Part shown: positions 8,567-17,568 of the stretch, piece by piece
Position numbering within the stretch: the stretch's first letter is position 1
How the letters are laid out: each line of letters opens with the position of its first letter
DNA from: Novosphingobium decolorationis
Lineage (GTDB): Bacteria; Pseudomonadota; Alphaproteobacteria; Sphingomonadales; Sphingomonadaceae
Assembly (NCBI RefSeq): GCF_018417475.1
Contig: NZ_CP054856.1
Span: 2,139,001-2,203,000, forward strand
DNA: 64,000 nucleotides
Direction: 5' to 3'
Translations under genes and position numbers: made by a program
The notes under the pieces: model-generated
The model's database searches: none
Seen by the model: the letters and a program-made list of their open reading frames with translations, nothing else
Told to the model about the DNA's origin: nothing

Positions 8567-9986
8567 CAAGCGCCTCCATGTCCAGCACCGAAACCGCCCC
8601 GCCTTGTTCGCGCAGCCAGAGGCGACGCAGCAGATTGCCCGCCGCTTCGAGGCGGTAGGCGGATGAGCCACGCACGTCGTCGAGCGGCGTGAAATCCTCG
8701 CGCAGAGTCTCGGCTGCACGCTCCATCGTTTCCATCGTAAAGGGCGCGCCGACCAGCGCGGCCTCGCACGCCGCCGCGCGGCGCGGGGTCGCCGCCATAC
8801 CGCCAAAGGACACGCGGGCCGACGCGATCTGCTGGTCCTCCAGTGTCAGAGCAAAAGCCCCGCACACCGCCGAAATATCGCTGTCGAAACGGCGCGAGAG
8901 CTTGGCGATATGGATCACCGTACCGGGCGCGGGGCGCGGTATGCGCACCCCGGCCACGAACTCGCCGTCGCGCAGGTCCTGCTTGCCATATGCGAGAAAG
9001 AAGTCCTCGAGAGGCAGCGTGCGCGTACCTTCGATGCTGCGCAGCACAAGCTGCGCGCCAAGCGCGATCAGCGCCGGCGGGCCATCGCCGATGGGCGAGC
9101 CGTTGGCGATGTTGCCGCCGATGGTACCCGCGTTGCGAACCTGCAGCGCGGCAAAGCGGCGCCACAACTCGCCCAGGTCGGGATGAAGCTGCGCCAAGGC
9201 CGCATGAGCCTCGGCATGACGGACATTGGCCCCAAGAAACAACGCTTCATCGGTTGCTTCGATTGCGGCCAGCTCGGCGATATCCCCGATGAAGATCACC
9301 GTCTCGAGGACCTTCAGGCCCTTGGTCACCCACAGGCCCACGTCGGTCGCTCCGGCCACAAGCGTGGCATCGGGATGCTCGCGCAGGAGCCCAGCCAACT
9401 CATCCGAGCTGCGCGGGGCGAACCAGCGCCGCCCCTGCCACTCGCCCGAGGCCGGTGTTCCTGCGATCTCGGCAAGTTGCGGGATCAGGGCGGCATCGTC
9501 CTGCGCAAGAACCGGCACCTCCTGCGCGGCCTCCAGGATGGGGCCATAGCCGGTGCAGCGGCACAAGTTGCCCGCGATCACGTCCTCGACCGGGAGCTCG
9601 CAGCCGGTTGCGCCAATGGCGCGGCCATGGAGCGACATGACGAAACCCGGCGTGCAGAAGCCGCACTGCGAGGAACCGTTGGCCGCCATACAGGCCTGCA
9701 GCGGATTGGGAATACCGTCATGTGCGAGGCTCTCCACCGTCATCAGCGCCTTGCCGTGCAGCATGGGGAGGAACTGGATGCAGGAATTGAGCGCGCGCCA
9801 CTGAACCTTGGGTCCCGCTTCCAGAGTCCCGACCAGCACCGTGCAGGCACCGCAGTCGCCTTCCGCGCAGCCCTCCTTGGTGCCGCTGCGGCGAAGCTGC
9901 GTGCGCAACAAGTCGAGCACCGAAGCGGTCGGATCGAGCGTCTCGAGATCAATCCGCTCACCATCAAGAAGAAACGAGATGGCCAT
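8559..9986 (-). CDS. xdhA: Xanthine dehydrogenase, FAD and [2Fe-2S] subunit
   Basis: Small subunit of 475 residues. The N-terminal plant-type ferredoxin domain shows CAEGDCGAC, and the second [2Fe-2S] domain shows CGFCTPG and CRCTGY. The CO-dehydrogenase-type FAD domain contains GGNIANGSPIGD. It passes electrons from the molybdenum centre of XdhB to NAD. The ATG at 9986 fits the family N-terminus (MAISFLLDGE); the frame is open for 34 codons further upstream, within the uraH gene. Only one base separates it from the uraH stop. Confidence 0.95.
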   Translation of the reverse strand: MAISFLLDGERIDLETLDPTASVLDLLRTQLRRSGTKEGCAEGDCGACTVLVGTLEAGPKVQWRALNSCIQFLPMLHGKALMTVESLAHDGIPNPLQACMAANGSSQCGFCTPGFVMSLHGRAIGATGCELPVEDVIAGNLCRCTGYGPILEAAQEVPVLAQDDAALIPQLAEIAGTPASGEWQGRRWFAPRSSDELAGLLREHPDATLVAGATDVGLWVTKGLKVLETVIFIGDIAELAAIEATDEALFLGANVRHAEAHAALAQLHPDLGELWRRFAALQVRNAGTIGGNIANGSPIGDGPPALIALGAQLVLRSIEGTRTLPLEDFFLAYGKQDLRDGEFVAGVRIPRPAPGTVIHIAKLSRRFDSDISAVCGAFALTLEDQQIASARVSFGGMAATPRRAAACEAALVGAPFTMETMERAAETLREDFTPLDDVRGSSAYRLEAAGNLLRRLWLREQGGAVSVLDMEALDG

Positions 9987-9987
9987 G

Positions 9988-10320
9988 TCAGCTGCCCCGA
10001 TACGTCGAGTAGCCGTAGGGTGAGACGAGCAGCGGCACGTGGTAGTGCGCGCCCGTCTCGGCGATGCCGAAGTCGATCTGGACAACATCGAGAAACGGCG
10101 GTTCGGGCAGGTGCACGCCCTTGCCCCGAAAGTAGTCGGCGACGGCGAAGCGCAGGTGGTATCCGCCCGAGGGCACCTGCGGCAGGTCCGGGCAACGCCC
10201 GTCCGCGTTGGTCGTGCCTGTGAACAGCACCGAGCCGCCCTCGGCGATCAATTCTATGCCGACCCCGCTGGCGGGCGTGCCGTGGGCGGTGTCGAGAACG
10301 TGGGTCGAAAGTGTGTTCAT
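9988..10320 (-). CDS. uraH: 5-Hydroxyisourate hydrolase
   Basis: Transthyretin-like enzyme of 110 residues that hydrolyses 5-hydroxyisourate to OHCU. It begins LSTHVLDTAHGTPASG (the N-terminal TLP motif) and ends SPYGYSTYRGS, the C-terminal tetrapeptide YRGS being the signature of the enzyme as opposed to transthyretin. Its start forms ATGA with the stop of the FMO-like gene. No signal peptide, so cytoplasmic. Confidence 0.95.
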   Translation of the reverse strand: MNTLSTHVLDTAHGTPASGVGIELIAEGGSVLFTGTTNADGRCPDLPQVPSGGYHLRFAVADYFRGKGVHLPEPPFLDVVQIDFGIAETGAHYHVPLLVSPYGYSTYRGS

Positions 10321-11750
10321 GCCGCGTCTCCGGTTTCGGGAAGTGGCCATTCGCCGACGAATTCGGGATCATCGTAAGCGAGGAATTCCTCGACCAGCAC
10401 GTCCTTGTCATCGAGGAACAGCTGGTCGGCAATGCTGCGCAGCAAACGCGGCAGCGCAAGGTGCAGGCCCGAGAGCGCCGAGGCCGAGAGGCCCAGGCTG
10501 ATCAGCGCGGAATAGTTGAAGGCGAAGAGGCCATGGAGCGGTGCACCGTCAACGCCCTGGCGCGCGCAGAACTCGAAACCGTCACCCAGGTAAGGATGGG
10601 CATCGATCAGCGCGTTACGTGGCCCCTTGGGCGTCACGACCTCACCCCAGCGCGCGATGAGATCGGCAACTTCGGCTAGTTCCGGGCGCAGCGCCGGGTC
10701 ACTGATGAGCCCGGTCGAGATCACCACGAAGTCGAATTCGTGATGGCCATGCGGCGTGGTCACGCGCACCAGCCCGTTGTGCTCGGCAACGTCCAGCCAG
10801 GGCGCCCCGGTGTGGAGATGAAAGCCCGGCCAGGACGCAGCGCGCGCGAATGTATCATTCGTCGGGGGCTGGTTGTGCCCCAGGAAACAGTCCATCGCCG
10901 CGTACTTCGTCGCGTCATCGAGCGCAGGATAGCGCGCGGCAAAGCCCACCTTCTCCATGAACCGGATCGGATTGACGCGCGGAAGCTGGCTGCGGCGGAT
11001 GAAGACTTCGGCCGCCTCCACCCCTTGCGAAAGAGCGAAATGGGCGTTGTCGAAAGCGGAGGCTCCGCCGCCCAGGATGCCAATGCGCTTCCCGTGGAGC
11101 GCGGCAAAGTCGATGGGCTCGCTGGTGTGCGCCCAGAGCGCCTTGGGCAGGTTGTCGCGCACCATGGCAGGCGTGTGCCATTCCCCCCCGCCCTGGATGC
11201 CGGTGGCAAGAACCACCTTGCGCGCGAGTTCGCTCGTGCCGTCGGCAAAGTGCAGACGGTGGAGCGCTTCACCCGGCACAGGCTCGATGCGTACCAGCTT
11301 CGCCTCGTTGACCACGGGAAGGTCGAGAACATGGCGGTACCAGCGCAGATACTCCATCCAATCCCCGCGGACGATCTTGTCGAGAGCGGCCCAGCCCGCA
11401 GCGCCATGTTGCGCCTCCCACCAGGCCTGGTAGGTGAGCGAAGGCACACCGAAATCAAGCGGGGTGAGCGTCTTGGGCGTGCGCAGCGTGACCATGCGCG
11501 CATAGGTCTCCCACGGCCCCTCGAAGCCTGCCGGGCTTTCATCGAAGATCATGACGTTGGTCACGCCTTCGCGCCTGAGGCCAAAGGCCGTCGCAAGGCC
11601 GCACTGCCCGCCGCCGATCACGGCAACATCAAGCACATCCTCGCCCTCGAACTGGCGCGGGCGTACCCATTGCGGGCGGTTGAAGGCGACAAGCTCCAGC
11701 TCGCGTTCAAGGCGCTGTTCCAGCGCGCGCAGGCCCATCTGTTCGGTCAT
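10317..11750 (-). CDS. FMO-like flavoprotein, candidate urate hydroxylase
   Basis: Two-dinucleotide-fold flavoprotein of 477 residues: GGGQCG at 46-51 for FAD, LATGIQGG near 181 and GGGASA at 227-232 for NAD(P)H. It resembles flavin monooxygenases, but the usual FMO fingerprint FxGxxxHxxx is replaced by LWAHTSEPID. It is coupled by ATGA on both sides, between uraD and uraH, exactly where urate oxidase would be expected, and no Uox, PuuD or HpxO-type urate oxidase is seen elsewhere. A flavoprotein urate hydroxylase unrelated to HpxO (HpyO, Xanthomonas) has been described, and this could be of that type. Flavin oxidoreductase is certain from motifs; urate as substrate is inferred from context. 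Confidence 0.7.
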   Translation of the reverse strand: MTEQMGLRALEQRLERELELVAFNRPQWVRPRQFEGEDVLDVAVIGGGQCGLATAFGLRREGVTNVMIFDESPAGFEGPWETYARMVTLRTPKTLTPLDFGVPSLTYQAWWEAQHGAAGWAALDKIVRGDWMEYLRWYRHVLDLPVVNEAKLVRIEPVPGEALHRLHFADGTSELARKVVLATGIQGGGEWHTPAMVRDNLPKALWAHTSEPIDFAALHGKRIGILGGGASAFDNAHFALSQGVEAAEVFIRRSQLPRVNPIRFMEKVGFAARYPALDDATKYAAMDCFLGHNQPPTNDTFARAASWPGFHLHTGAPWLDVAEHNGLVRVTTPHGHHEFDFVVISTGLISDPALRPELAEVADLIARWGEVVTPKGPRNALIDAHPYLGDGFEFCARQGVDGAPLHGLFAFNYSALISLGLSASALSGLHLALPRLLRSIADQLFLDDKDVLVEEFLAYDDPEFVGEWPLPETGDAA

Positions 11751-12187
11751 GCGAGGTCTTCCAGGCGCAGGCGGACGATCTCGCCGATCTGCGCGAGGGC
11801 AGTGGCGATCTCGGTCTCGCGGTCGTTGGCGAGGCGCGCGCGCATGGCGGCAAGGATCCCGGCCTTGTCGGTCAGGCGCACGCAGATGATGAAGGGGAAG
11901 TCGAAGCGCTCGCGGTAGGCCGCATTGAGCGCGTGGAACTCCTCGTATTCGGCCGGCGAAAGGCGGTCGAGCCCGGCGCTCGCCTGCTCCGACGCGCTCG
12001 CCTGCGTCAAGGTGCGGTCGATGGCGGCCTTGCCGGCAAGTTCGGGGTGCGCGCGGATGAGCGCGAGTTGCTCCTCGCGGCTCGCGGCGTGGACCACGGC
12101 CATGAGATCGGCGTGCCGGTTTCCGTGAGACGGTGCGGCATCGGCGCGCGCCTCGACCCAGGGGCTGTGTTCGAAAAGCGCCGCCAT
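11747..12187 (-). CDS. uraD: OHCU decarboxylase
   Basis: Enzyme of 146 residues converting 2-oxo-4-hydroxy-4-carboxy-5-ureidoimidazoline to (S)-allantoin. FEHSPWV, IRAHPELAGK, LTQASASEQASAGLDRL and FPFIICV are family segments, including the catalytic histidine of the HPEL motif. It is about 15-20 residues shorter at the N-terminus than most homologues, but the start is fixed by overlap with the hpxZ stop (TGATG). Upstream extension would run into hpxZ. Confidence 0.92.
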   Translation of the reverse strand: MAALFEHSPWVEARADAAPSHGNRHADLMAVVHAASREEQLALIRAHPELAGKAAIDRTLTQASASEQASAGLDRLSPAEYEEFHALNAAYRERFDFPFIICVRLTDKAGILAAMRARLANDRETEIATALAQIGEIVRLRLEDLA

Positions 12188-12579
12188 CAGTGGGTGTTTC
12201 CTTCGAGGCTTACGTGCGCGGAGACGACCTTCCAGCCGCCGAAATCGCCGTCATCGAACTTCACCCAGCTCTGCGTCTGGCGCCCGCGCCGCTCCGATCC
12301 CTCGCGAAAGAACTCGGCATCCGCGGTCGCGAAGGCATCGCCGTAAGTCACGATCGAGATCTTGCCGAGCGTGCGCTGGGGCGAGCCGCCGCGTCCCTTG
12401 CGAAACGCCCGGATTTCCTCGATGCCGTAGAGCACTTCGCCCACCCCATAGCGGTTGGTGGTTTCAGCCTCGTGGAAGAGCGCGTCCATCGCCGCAATGT
12501 CATCCTCCATCAGCGCGCGTTCGTATTCGTGGAACGCGGCGGTGACTTCGGCGAGGAGAACGGGATCGTTGATCTTCAT
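12187..12579 (-). CDS. hpxZ: Oxalurate catabolism protein HpxZ (AtzH-like)
   Basis: Small NTF2/SnoaL-fold protein of 130 residues, DUF3225 family. The segment NRYGVGEVLYGIEEIRAFRKGRG and the end QTQSWVKF are typical. Klebsiella HpxZ belongs to the oxalurate operon hpxWXYZ; the homologue AtzH works beside AtzE/AtzG in cyanuric acid breakdown. Partners HpxW, HpxX and HpxY are all in this cluster, but here hpxZ has moved between uraD and puuE. Start and stop overlap both neighbours (ATGA, TGATG). Its exact reaction in oxalurate breakdown is unsettled. Confidence 0.85.
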   Translation of the reverse strand: MKINDPVLLAEVTAAFHEYERALMEDDIAAMDALFHEAETTNRYGVGEVLYGIEEIRAFRKGRGGSPQRTLGKISIVTYGDAFATADAEFFREGSERRGRQTQSWVKFDDGDFGGWKVVSAHVSLEGNTH

Positions 12580-13481
12580 GTCGTCTCTCCGGCGTAAGGA
12601 TGCGTGGTCTGCCAGTGGCGGGCGATGTCGATGCGGCGCGCGATCCAGGCCTCGCCGCTTTGTGCAACATGATCGAGGAAGCGGCCGACCCAGCGCGCGC
12701 GGCCGGGCTTTCCGGCGATGCGCGCATGCAGGCCCACCGACATCATCCGCCCGCCTTCCTCGACCAGTTGGTCATACGTGTCGCGCATGTGGCGGAAGAA
12801 CTGCTCGCCTTCGGTAAAGCCGTTGTAGGCGACGATCTTCATGTCGTTGACGTCGAGCGTATAAGGCACGACCAGCTGCGCGCGGCCATGCTTGTCATCC
12901 CAGTAGGGCACGTCGTCGGCGTAGCTGTCGGCATCGTACACGAAACCGCCTTCCTCGGCCACGAGACGTGCGGTGTTGGGCGACGTCCGCCCCTGGTACC
13001 AGCCGAGCGGGCGGGTGCCGGTTACCGTTTCGTGGAGCGCGATGGCCTCGGCGATGTGCGCGCGTTCGACCTCTTCGGGGACATTCTGATAGTCGATCCA
13101 GCGCAGGCCGTGGCTGGCGATCTCCCAGTCGGCCGCCCGCATCGCGGCAACTGCCTCGGGGTTGGCTTCGAGCGCTTTCGCCACGCCGAACACCGTCACC
13201 GGAAGGCCGCGCGATGCAAACAGGCGGTGAAGACGCCAGAACCCGGCGCGACTGCCGTATTCGTAAAGGCTTTCCATCGCCATAGCGCGGTCCGGGTGGC
13301 TGGCTGCGCCGACCATTTCGGAGAGGAAGGCCTCGGAACCCTTGTCGCCGTTGAGGACGTTGTTCTCCGCGCCTTCCTCGTAGTTGATGACGAACTGGAG
13401 GGCGACGCGCTTGCCGCCCGGCCAGTGCGCCTCGGGCGGGCTGGCACCGTAGCCGACAAGGTCGCGCGGCGTCGTGTTCAT
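12576..13481 (-). CDS. puuE: Allantoinase PuuE (polysaccharide deacetylase fold)
   Basis: Metal-independent allantoinase of 301 residues, related to NodB deacetylases, opening (S)-allantoin to allantoate. Begins RDLVGYGASPPEAHWPGGKR; other matches are YEEGAENNVL, ASHGLRWIDYQ, GWYQGRTSPNT and VYDADSYADDVPYW. It is the usual partner of UraD/UraH in proteobacteria. Coupled by ATGA at both ends. Differs in family from the cyclic-amidohydrolase allantoinase AllB. Confidence 0.94.
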   Translation of the reverse strand: MNTTPRDLVGYGASPPEAHWPGGKRVALQFVINYEEGAENNVLNGDKGSEAFLSEMVGAASHPDRAMAMESLYEYGSRAGFWRLHRLFASRGLPVTVFGVAKALEANPEAVAAMRAADWEIASHGLRWIDYQNVPEEVERAHIAEAIALHETVTGTRPLGWYQGRTSPNTARLVAEEGGFVYDADSYADDVPYWDDKHGRAQLVVPYTLDVNDMKIVAYNGFTEGEQFFRHMRDTYDQLVEEGGRMMSVGLHARIAGKPGRARWVGRFLDHVAQSGEAWIARRIDIARHWQTTHPYAGETT

Positions 13482-14740
13482 GCGGTTTCTCCCACTCCGG
13501 CACTGTCCCAGGCCTCGATCGCAGCGGGCACTGCCTCGCCCAGCGGCAGCACGAACCCATGGGCACGCAGGCTCGCCTCGAGTGCACCGAGCGTGATCAG
13601 CACCTTGTGCTTCATCGCGTTGTAGCCCATCGCGCCCAGCCGCCAGATCCGCCCCTGCAAGGGGCCGAAGGCCGTGCCGATCTCGATCTCGAAGGTATCG
13701 CGCATCATCGCGCGCACCGCCTCGCCATCGACGCTGTCCGGGATGTGGACGCCCGTGACGTTGGACATGCGGTGCGCGTCATCGCCAAAGACGGTGAGGC
13801 CCATCGCGCGCAGACCCGCCGCCATCGCGCGGCCCGAACGGGTGTGGCGATCATAGCGCGCGGCCAGTCCCTCGCCCAGCGCCACACGAGCGCATTCGCG
13901 CGCGGCGTAGAGCATCGAGGTCGCCTCGGTGTGGTGGTTGAGGCGCTTTTCCGACCAGTAGTCCATGATCATGGCGAGGTCGAAATAGTTGGAGGAAATG
14001 CGCGGTCCCTGCCCGTCCTCAAGCCCCTTCATGCGGATGCCCGCCTCAGTGTGCCGGCGCGCGAAGATGTGCTCTGCCGCTGTGTCCGAGATGGTGATCG
14101 GGGCCGAGCCCGAAGGCCCTCCCAGGCACTTCTGCAGGCCGCCCGTCACGACATCGACATCCCAGCGGTCGGCGGCGAGCTCCATGCCGCCGATGGTCGC
14201 GGTCGCATCGACGTAGGAGAGCGCGCCCGCCGCACGGCACAGCGCGCCGAAACCCTCAAGCGGCTGCGCCATCGTGGTCGAGGTATCGCCGTGGATCGTC
14301 GCCACCAGCCTGGGCGAGGTGCGCGCGATGGCCTCCTCGATTGCCGCGAGCGGGACAACTTCGCCCCAGGACGCCTCGACCGTCTCGATGCGCGCGCCGA
14401 TGCGGGTGAGAATCTCGGTCAGGAGCAGGCCGAAGCGGCCAAAATTGACGACAAGCACGGTCTCGCCCGGCGCGACAAGGCTGACGAGCGCGGCCTCGAT
14501 CCCTGCGCGCGCGGTGCCATCGACCAGCATCGTCCAGCGGTTCTTCGTGCCGAAGATCGGGCGGTAGAGCGCCATGACCTGCTCCATGTAGCCGGTCATC
14601 TCGGGGTCGAACTGGCCGAGCAGGTCGGCCGACATCGCGCGCAGCACGCGCGGGTGCGCGTTGACGGGGCCAGGCCCCATGAGCAGGCGCTGGGGCGGGT
14701 CGATCTCCCCGAAGAGAAGGGGATCGAGTTCAACGGGCAT
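13478..14740 (-). CDS. pucG: (S)-Ureidoglycine--glyoxylate aminotransferase
   Basis: PLP class V transaminase of 420 residues. Family segments: LLMGPGPVNAHPRVLRAM near the start, FGTKNRWTMLVDGTARAG, and TGGLQKCLGGPSG with the PLP lysine. PucG moves the amino group of ureidoglycine to glyoxylate, giving oxalurate and glycine, which fits the presence of HpxW, X, Y and Z for oxalurate disposal. An alanine- or serine-glyoxylate aminotransferase would look similar, but position between allC and puuE favours PucG. The ATG at 14740 overlaps the end of allC by 11 bases; the frame is open 25 codons further. Confidence 0.9.
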   Translation of the reverse strand: MPVELDPLLFGEIDPPQRLLMGPGPVNAHPRVLRAMSADLLGQFDPEMTGYMEQVMALYRPIFGTKNRWTMLVDGTARAGIEAALVSLVAPGETVLVVNFGRFGLLLTEILTRIGARIETVEASWGEVVPLAAIEEAIARTSPRLVATIHGDTSTTMAQPLEGFGALCRAAGALSYVDATATIGGMELAADRWDVDVVTGGLQKCLGGPSGSAPITISDTAAEHIFARRHTEAGIRMKGLEDGQGPRISSNYFDLAMIMDYWSEKRLNHHTEATSMLYAARECARVALGEGLAARYDRHTRSGRAMAAGLRAMGLTVFGDDAHRMSNVTGVHIPDSVDGEAVRAMMRDTFEIEIGTAFGPLQGRIWRLGAMGYNAMKHKVLITLGALEASLRAHGFVLPLGEAVPAAIEAWDSAGVGETA

Positions 14741-15980
14741 GGTGGCGCTCTCCGAGACGGTCGAGGAAACCGAGCATGACGGCGAGCGCGACTTGCGCGT
14801 CCGCAGGCTCCACATGTTCGGCCGGGTTGTGGCTGATGCCGCCCCTGCAGCGCAGGAACAGCATGGCGGTGGGGCACAGCGCGCCCATGTTCATGGCATC
14901 GTGGCCCGCGCCCGAAACGAGGCGAAAGACCCGCTGGCCTGCGCTTTCGTGGGCGGCGTCGAGCAATTCCATCAGACCCTCATCGCAGGGGCTGGGCGGC
15001 AGGTCGTGGATGCACGCGACGTCCAGGTCGAGCGCGCGCGCCGCAGCAATCGCCTGGCAGCGCGTCAGGATTGCCTCGGCCACGCGGTTGCGGCGGCGTA
15101 CATCGCCCGCGCGCACGTCGAGAGTGAAGCGCACTTCGCCCGGAATGACGTTGGGCGCGCCGGGCAGTGCCTCGATCCGGCCAACGGTGGCGACGGCATC
15201 GGACATGTCGGCGGCGGCCAGTTCCTCGGCGGCAAGCACCATCTGCGCGGCACCGGGAAGCGGATCGCGGCGCAGCGGCATCGCGCTCGTCCCCGCGTGT
15301 CCGGCAAGACCCTTGAGAGTAATCGCATAGCGCAGCTGCGCGGCAATGCCGGTGACTGTCCCCACCGCAAGACCATTGGCTTCGAGCACCGGGCCCTGTT
15401 CGATATGGGCTTCCAGATAGGCAAAGATCTCGCCCCGCGCGCGCCGGGCGGTGAGGTATGCACCCAAGTCCACTCCGGCCTCGGCCAGCGTCACCCCATC
15501 GCCATCGGCAATGTCGAGCGCGCCGCGCTCCAGCGTGCCGGCCACCGCACGGCTGGTCAGCATCGCGGCGGGAAAGCGCGAACCTTCCTCATCGCCAAAG
15601 GCATAGACCTCGATTGCGAAGGGAAAGCGACGCCCCTTTGTGTTCAGCGCGGCCACGCACTCGATCCCCAGCATGATGCCGAGCGGTCCGTCGTAGGCAC
15701 CGCCATCGCGCACCGAATCGAGATGGCTGGCGATCATCAGCGCGGGCGCATCGGGGCGGCTCGCCTCGTAACGACCGATAAGGTTCGCGGCGGCATCGCG
15801 GCGCACCTTCATCCCGGCCTCTTCCATCCAGCCGGTCAATGCCTCCTGCGCGGCGGCATAGGCCGGCGTCAGGTAGCCGCGGTAGAGCCCCCCTTCGATG
15901 TCGGAATAGGGAGCCTCGCGCAGCACATCGCAGCGCGCGACAGCGCGCGCGCCGCCCGGCATGGAGAGCGCGCTCACCAT
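14730..15980 (-). CDS. allC: Allantoate amidohydrolase
   Basis: M20-family zinc amidohydrolase of 416 residues, producing ureidoglycine with release of ammonia and CO2. Metal ligands are seen in SHLDSV, GAYDGPLG, GDEEGSRFP and HIEQGPVLE, with the dimerisation region GLAGHAGTSAMPLRRDP. N-carbamoyl amino acid hydrolases are close relatives, but neighbours PuuE and PucG fix the role. The start lies 6 bases inside hpxW. Because nitrogen leaves as ammonia, this route makes no free urea at this step. Confidence 0.92.
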   Translation of the reverse strand: MVSALSMPGGARAVARCDVLREAPYSDIEGGLYRGYLTPAYAAAQEALTGWMEEAGMKVRRDAAANLIGRYEASRPDAPALMIASHLDSVRDGGAYDGPLGIMLGIECVAALNTKGRRFPFAIEVYAFGDEEGSRFPAAMLTSRAVAGTLERGALDIADGDGVTLAEAGVDLGAYLTARRARGEIFAYLEAHIEQGPVLEANGLAVGTVTGIAAQLRYAITLKGLAGHAGTSAMPLRRDPLPGAAQMVLAAEELAAADMSDAVATVGRIEALPGAPNVIPGEVRFTLDVRAGDVRRRNRVAEAILTRCQAIAAARALDLDVACIHDLPPSPCDEGLMELLDAAHESAGQRVFRLVSGAGHDAMNMGALCPTAMLFLRCRGGISHNPAEHVEPADAQVALAVMLGFLDRLGERHHAR

Positions 15981-17551
15981 CCCAGGGCCGCCCCGTCGCT
16001 GCGCGGATCGCTCGCGCCTGCAAAGCCGCCTTCGGGCGGGCGCACCAGCGCGCCCGCATGCCCCATCATGGCGCTGGGTGGGCCGACCCGCTCGACATCA
16101 TGCCCCGCCGCTTCGAGCGCCGTGTAAAGCGCAGGATCGAAGCCGTCCTCCAGCTTGAGCGAGGTCGTGACATCGCCCCAGGTTCGCCCGAGCAGCCAGC
16201 GCGGTGCCGAAATCGCCTCCTGCAGGTCCACGCCGTAGCGCGCGTAGCGGGTAAAGAGCGCGGCCTGCGTCTGGGGCTGCCCCTCGCCGCCCATCGTGCC
16301 GTAGGCCATGATCCGGCCATCGTCGAAGAGCGCCATGGCGGGATTGAGTGTGTGGAAGGGCTTGCGCCCGGGCTTGAGGGCATTCCAGCCCTCTTCGGCG
16401 AGACGGAAGGAGGAGCCCCGGTTCTGCCAGGTAATCCCGGTCTGCGGCAGCACCAGCCCCGAGCCGAACTCGAAGTAGGTCGACTGGATGCACGAGACCA
16501 CCCGGCCCTCTCCGTCGGCGGCGGCAAACCAGCAGGTATCGCCCCACTGCGGGGGCTGCGGCCAAGTGAGAGCCTTCGCGGGATCGATGCGCGCAGCCAG
16601 GGCGTCGAGCGCATCGGGATCGGCGAGCAGGCCCTGAAAATCGAAATCGGTGAAGGACAGATCGCCCACGTGCGCATCGCGGAGCAGAAATGCCTGCTTG
16701 GTCGCTTCGACGAGGCCGTGGACGTGATCGAAACCGTCCGGCGCGTCGGCCTGTAGGCGGTCGAACAGCGCGAGGATCAGGAGCGAGGCGAACCCTTGCG
16801 TGGGGGGCGCGGTGTTGAAGAGCCGCGCGCCCGTGATCGGCACCGAGAGGGGCGCGGGGCGGCTCACCGCATGCGCGGCGAGGTCAGCCGCCGAGACCGG
16901 ACTGCCCAGCGCCGTGAGGTCTTCGGCCAGGCGCGCGGCCAGCGAACCTGTGTAGAAACTCGCCAGGCCCTCCCGCGCGAGCGTGCGCAACGTTTCGGCG
17001 AGCGCAGGCTGGCGCAGCACGTCGCCTTCGGCAAGCGGGCGGCCTTCGGGTTCGAAGATGTCGGCATAGGCGCCGGGCTGGCTGCGCAGTTCCTCGCCTT
17101 TGGCCTGTGCAATCCCGGCCCCGCCTGCGGTCACGGCAACGCCGGTCTCGGCATGGACGATGGCATCGCGCAGCAGTCGGTCGAGCGGGAGGGTGCAGGC
17201 CGGGTCGGCCAGTGCCGCCTCCCAGGCCGAGACCGTGCCCGCCACCGTGTTGGCGGCCAGAGGACCGCGCTGGGGCACCGCATCGAGGCCTGCATAGAGG
17301 GAGAGGTCCGCGCTCGCCGCCGCCCCGCCCACGCCGTGGATCGCGTGGAGGCGCCCATCGGGCTCGCGGATCAGCCAGAAGCCATCCCCGCCGATCCCGG
17401 TCATGTGCGGATAGACCGCGCTCAGGGTGGCCGCGATGGCAACGCAGGCCTCCAGGGCCGTTCCGCCCTCGGCCAGCACGTCGCGGCCCGCCTGCGCGGC
17501 GAGGTGGTGTGGAGCGGTGGCGATGCCATTTTGCGCGGTGACGGTCTGCAT
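15974..17551 (-). CDS. hpxW: Oxamate amidohydrolase HpxW (gamma-glutamyltransferase-like)
   Basis: Ntn-hydrolase of 525 residues, matured by self-cleavage before a threonine. The cleavage site is probably T339 in the GDTCWF motif, giving chains of about 338 and 187 residues. Segments GGTALEACVAIAA and ANTVAGTVSAW match gamma-glutamyltransferases, but there is no signal peptide. HpxW from Klebsiella hydrolyses oxamate to oxalate and ammonia. It lies with hpxX, hpxY and hpxZ in one transcription unit, supporting HpxW over a generic GGT. Confidence 0.86.
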   Translation of the reverse strand: MQTVTAQNGIATAPHHLAAQAGRDVLAEGGTALEACVAIAATLSAVYPHMTGIGGDGFWLIREPDGRLHAIHGVGGAAASADLSLYAGLDAVPQRGPLAANTVAGTVSAWEAALADPACTLPLDRLLRDAIVHAETGVAVTAGGAGIAQAKGEELRSQPGAYADIFEPEGRPLAEGDVLRQPALAETLRTLAREGLASFYTGSLAARLAEDLTALGSPVSAADLAAHAVSRPAPLSVPITGARLFNTAPPTQGFASLLILALFDRLQADAPDGFDHVHGLVEATKQAFLLRDAHVGDLSFTDFDFQGLLADPDALDALAARIDPAKALTWPQPPQWGDTCWFAAADGEGRVVSCIQSTYFEFGSGLVLPQTGITWQNRGSSFRLAEEGWNALKPGRKPFHTLNPAMALFDDGRIMAYGTMGGEGQPQTQAALFTRYARYGVDLQEAISAPRWLLGRTWGDVTTSLKLEDGFDPALYTALEAAGHDVERVGPPSAMMGHAGALVRPPEGGFAGASDPRSDGAALGW

Positions 17552-17568
17552 GGGTCTGGGCCTTCTGT

